Part shown: positions 5,158 to 6,621 of the stretch, piece by piece
Numbering within the stretch: the first letter of the stretch is position 1
How the letters are laid out: the number at the start of each line of letters is the position of its first letter
Source: an uncultured Lachnospiraceae bacterium
Lineage (GTDB): Bacteria > Bacillota_A > Clostridia > Lachnospirales > Lachnospiraceae
Length of the DNA stretch: 6,621 bases
Assembly (NCBI GenBank): GCA_902795985.1
Contig: CADBNG010000187.1
Location: forward strand, 1 to 6,621
Reading direction: 5' to 3'
Notes under the pieces: generated by a model
What the model was told of the DNA's origin: nothing
The model's database searches: none
Seen by the model: the letters and a program-made list of their open reading frames with translations, nothing else
Translations under genes and position numbers: made by a program

Positions 5158-6621
5158 ATGAACAAGTATTCCCATTTATTCAGCCCGATCATGATCGGCG
5201 GTCAGCAGTTCAAGAACAGGATCTTCAATTCGCCGACCGGCGTCGCCATTGAGCCGGAGCGCTACTGCGTCGGATATTATGAGAGAAAAGCCATCGGCGG
5301 AGCCGCATCGGTCTGCGTCGGCGACGGATGCCCCAATATCGCCGGAAGAGCCCGTCATTCCCAGATCAACCTCTGGGATGCGACCTATCGTCAGAGTCTG
5401 GCGGATCTGGCCCATTCCATCACCCGCCACGGAGCGGTGGCATCCATCGAGATTCTGGATTCCGGAAACTGCGCGTTTTATTCCAACGAGCTGGGTTATG
5501 ATCTCTGGGGACCGGTGGAAGGCATTGCCGAGAACGGCGCTCCGATCCGGATGATGGACGAAGCCAAGATCGAAGAAGTGATCGAACAGCACGCCCAGGC
5601 CGCTCTTTATGCGAAAAACTGCGGTTTCAATATGGTAACGATCCACGGCGGCCACGGATGGCTGATCACCCAGTTCCTTTCCAACGAAAACACCCGTAAG
5701 GACCGCTGGGGCGGCAGCGTGGAAAACCGTGCCCGCCTGGCCAACGCGATCATCGACCGGATCCATCAGTACTGCGGAAGAAAATTCCCGGTGGAAATCC
5801 GTATCGTGGGCGACGAGATCTATGACGGCGGCTACAATATCGAATTCGGCATCGAGCAGGCCCTTCAGCTGGAAGGCCATGCGGATCTGATTCATGTATC
5901 CACCGGCTCCCATGAAGTGGCGGACGTCTTCACGATTACCCATCCCAGCATGTTCCTGGCGGACGGCTGCAACGTCAAATACGCGGCGGAGATCAAAAAA
6001 CATGTGAAGAACACCCCGATCGCGACAGTCGGAGCGCTTTCCGATCCGGACCAGCTGGAAGAAATCATCGCAACGGGCCAGGCGGACGTTGTGGAGCTGG
6101 CCAGAGGCCTGATCTGCGATCCGGATATCCCGGTGAAACTCATGACCGGACGGGACGACGAGGTCCGTAAGTGCATGAGATGTCTGTACTGCTTCTCCAA
6201 GCATATGCATTCCGATATTATCAACTGCGCGATCAATCCGGAAATCGGCCATGAATACGAGCAGAACACCATTGCCCCGCCGAAAGTCCTGAAGAAGGTC
6301 CTGGTCGTGGGCGGCGGAATGGCCGGCATGCAGGCGGCTCTGGAAGCTTCCGAGCGCGGCCATGAAGTCATCCTGTGCGAAAAGACCGAATCCCTGGGCG
6401 GAGCGCTCCGCTGCGAGAAAAAGGTTCCGTTCAAAGACAAGCTGGACCGCTATATCGAGCTTCAGCGTCATATGATCGAAAAGAACGGAAAGATCGAAGT
6501 CCGTCTGAATACGGAAGTCACCCCCGAAGTGGCGAAGGAGATCGCCCCGGACGTCATCCTGGCCGCTCTGGGCTCCCGTCCGATCAAACCGCCGATCCCC
6601 GGAATTGACCGGGAGAACGTC
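5158..6621 (+). CDS. Old-yellow-enzyme-type NADH:flavin/FeS oxidoreductase (dienoyl-CoA / enoate reductase architecture), 3' end outside window
   Basis: The 488 visible residues have no stop. Full-length relatives such as E. coli FadH are about 640-680 residues, so the C-terminal quarter is missing. The ATG at 5158 begins MNKYSHLFSPIMIG, the family's usual N-terminus. The FMN barrel covers about 5-335, with HGGHGWLITQFLS (163-175), DRWGGSVENRAR (182-193) and STGSHE (248-253). Four cysteines, C339-x2-C342-x2-C345-x11-C357, should bind a 4Fe-4S cluster. A nucleotide-binding domain follows with VVGGGMAGMQAA (383-394) for FAD or NAD(P)H. Family members pass electrons from NAD(P)H through FAD and the cluster to FMN and reduce activated C=C bonds; the related trimethylamine dehydrogenase group does oxidative demethylation. 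Trp168 stands where FadH has its catalytic Tyr166, while a His matching FadH His252 is kept. The 63-base gap and shared direction suggest it reduces a product of the radical enzyme. Substrate unknown. Confidence 0.93.
   Translation, partial: MNKYSHLFSPIMIGGQQFKNRIFNSPTGVAIEPERYCVGYYERKAIGGAASVCVGDGCPNIAGRARHSQINLWDATYRQSLADLAHSITRHGAVASIEILDSGNCAFYSNELGYDLWGPVEGIAENGAPIRMMDEAKIEEVIEQHAQAALYAKNCGFNMVTIHGGHGWLITQFLSNENTRKDRWGGSVENRARLANAIIDRIHQYCGRKFPVEIRIVGDEIYDGGYNIEFGIEQALQLEGHADLIHVSTGSHEVADVFTITHPSMFLADGCNVKYAAEIKKHVKNTPIATVGALSDPDQLEEIIATGQADVVELARGLICDPDIPVKLMTGRDDEVRKCMRCLYCFSKHMHSDIINCAINPEIGHEYEQNTIAPPKVLKKVLVVGGGMAGMQAALEASERGHEVILCEKTESLGGALRCEKKVPFKDKLDRYIELQRHMIEKNGKIEVRLNTEVTPEVAKEIAPDVILAALGSRPIKPPIPGIDRENV

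Noticed and set aside
5176..6471. A 431-codon minus-strand open frame opposite the reductase
   Set aside because: The + strand frame carries clear FMN, FeS-cluster and nucleotide-binding motifs. The antisense frame has low-complexity-like composition and no motif.
1..6621. CRISPR array, tRNA, rRNA, insertion sequence or attachment site
   Set aside because: I saw no regularly spaced repeats, cloverleaf-like segment, transposase motif or flanking long repeats on either strand.

Overview
This window looks like a catabolic gene cluster from a strict anaerobe, most likely a Clostridia-type Bacillota. The evidence is a glycyl radical enzyme (destroyed by oxygen when active), strong purine-rich Shine-Dalgarno (SD) sites, fairly GC-rich genes, an AT-rich promoter region, and classical hairpin-plus-T-run terminators. 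Species cannot be assigned from the window. All recognised genes read on the + strand.

Layout. (1) Positions 1-867 are the C-terminal part of a TRAP transporter large membrane subunit (DctM family), the end of an uptake operon that starts outside the window. (2) Positions 868-1203 are non-coding. They hold two strong intrinsic terminators in tandem, a weaker third hairpin, an AT-rich stretch, a good extended -10 promoter and a small palindrome at the predicted transcription start. (3) Positions ~1204-2625 are a MocR-type regulator, a GntR winged helix fused to an aminotransferase-like domain. The residues that normally hold pyridoxal phosphate (PLP), including the Schiff-base lysine, are largely gone. 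Its real start may be a rare ATT codon. (4) Positions 2680-5094 are a complete 804-residue glycyl radical enzyme with the eliminase-type Cys-Val-Glu-Pro motif and an intact glycyl radical loop. Its active-site loop does not match the choline, glycerol, hydroxyproline or isethionate enzymes as I remember them. (5) From 5158 to the window end is an old-yellow-enzyme-type FMN/4Fe-4S/FAD reductase (2,4-dienoyl-CoA reductase / 2-enoate reductase architecture), cut off by the window. A hairpin sits between its Shine-Dalgarno and its ATG.

How they may work together (inference). The TRAP system would import a small organic anion. The glycyl radical enzyme would eliminate a group (water, or possibly an amine or sulfite) to leave an unsaturated or carbonyl product. 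The flavin/FeS reductase would reduce that product, using it as an electron sink. The MocR-like protein would sense the substrate or a product and control the cluster. The regulator, radical enzyme and reductase have gaps of only 54 and 63 bases and no terminator between them, so they could share a transcript. No radical-SAM activating enzyme is in the window; it should lie nearby or be supplied in trans. The substrate is unknown, and this GRE-reductase-TRAP combination with a PLP-site-degenerate regulator is the most interesting content here.
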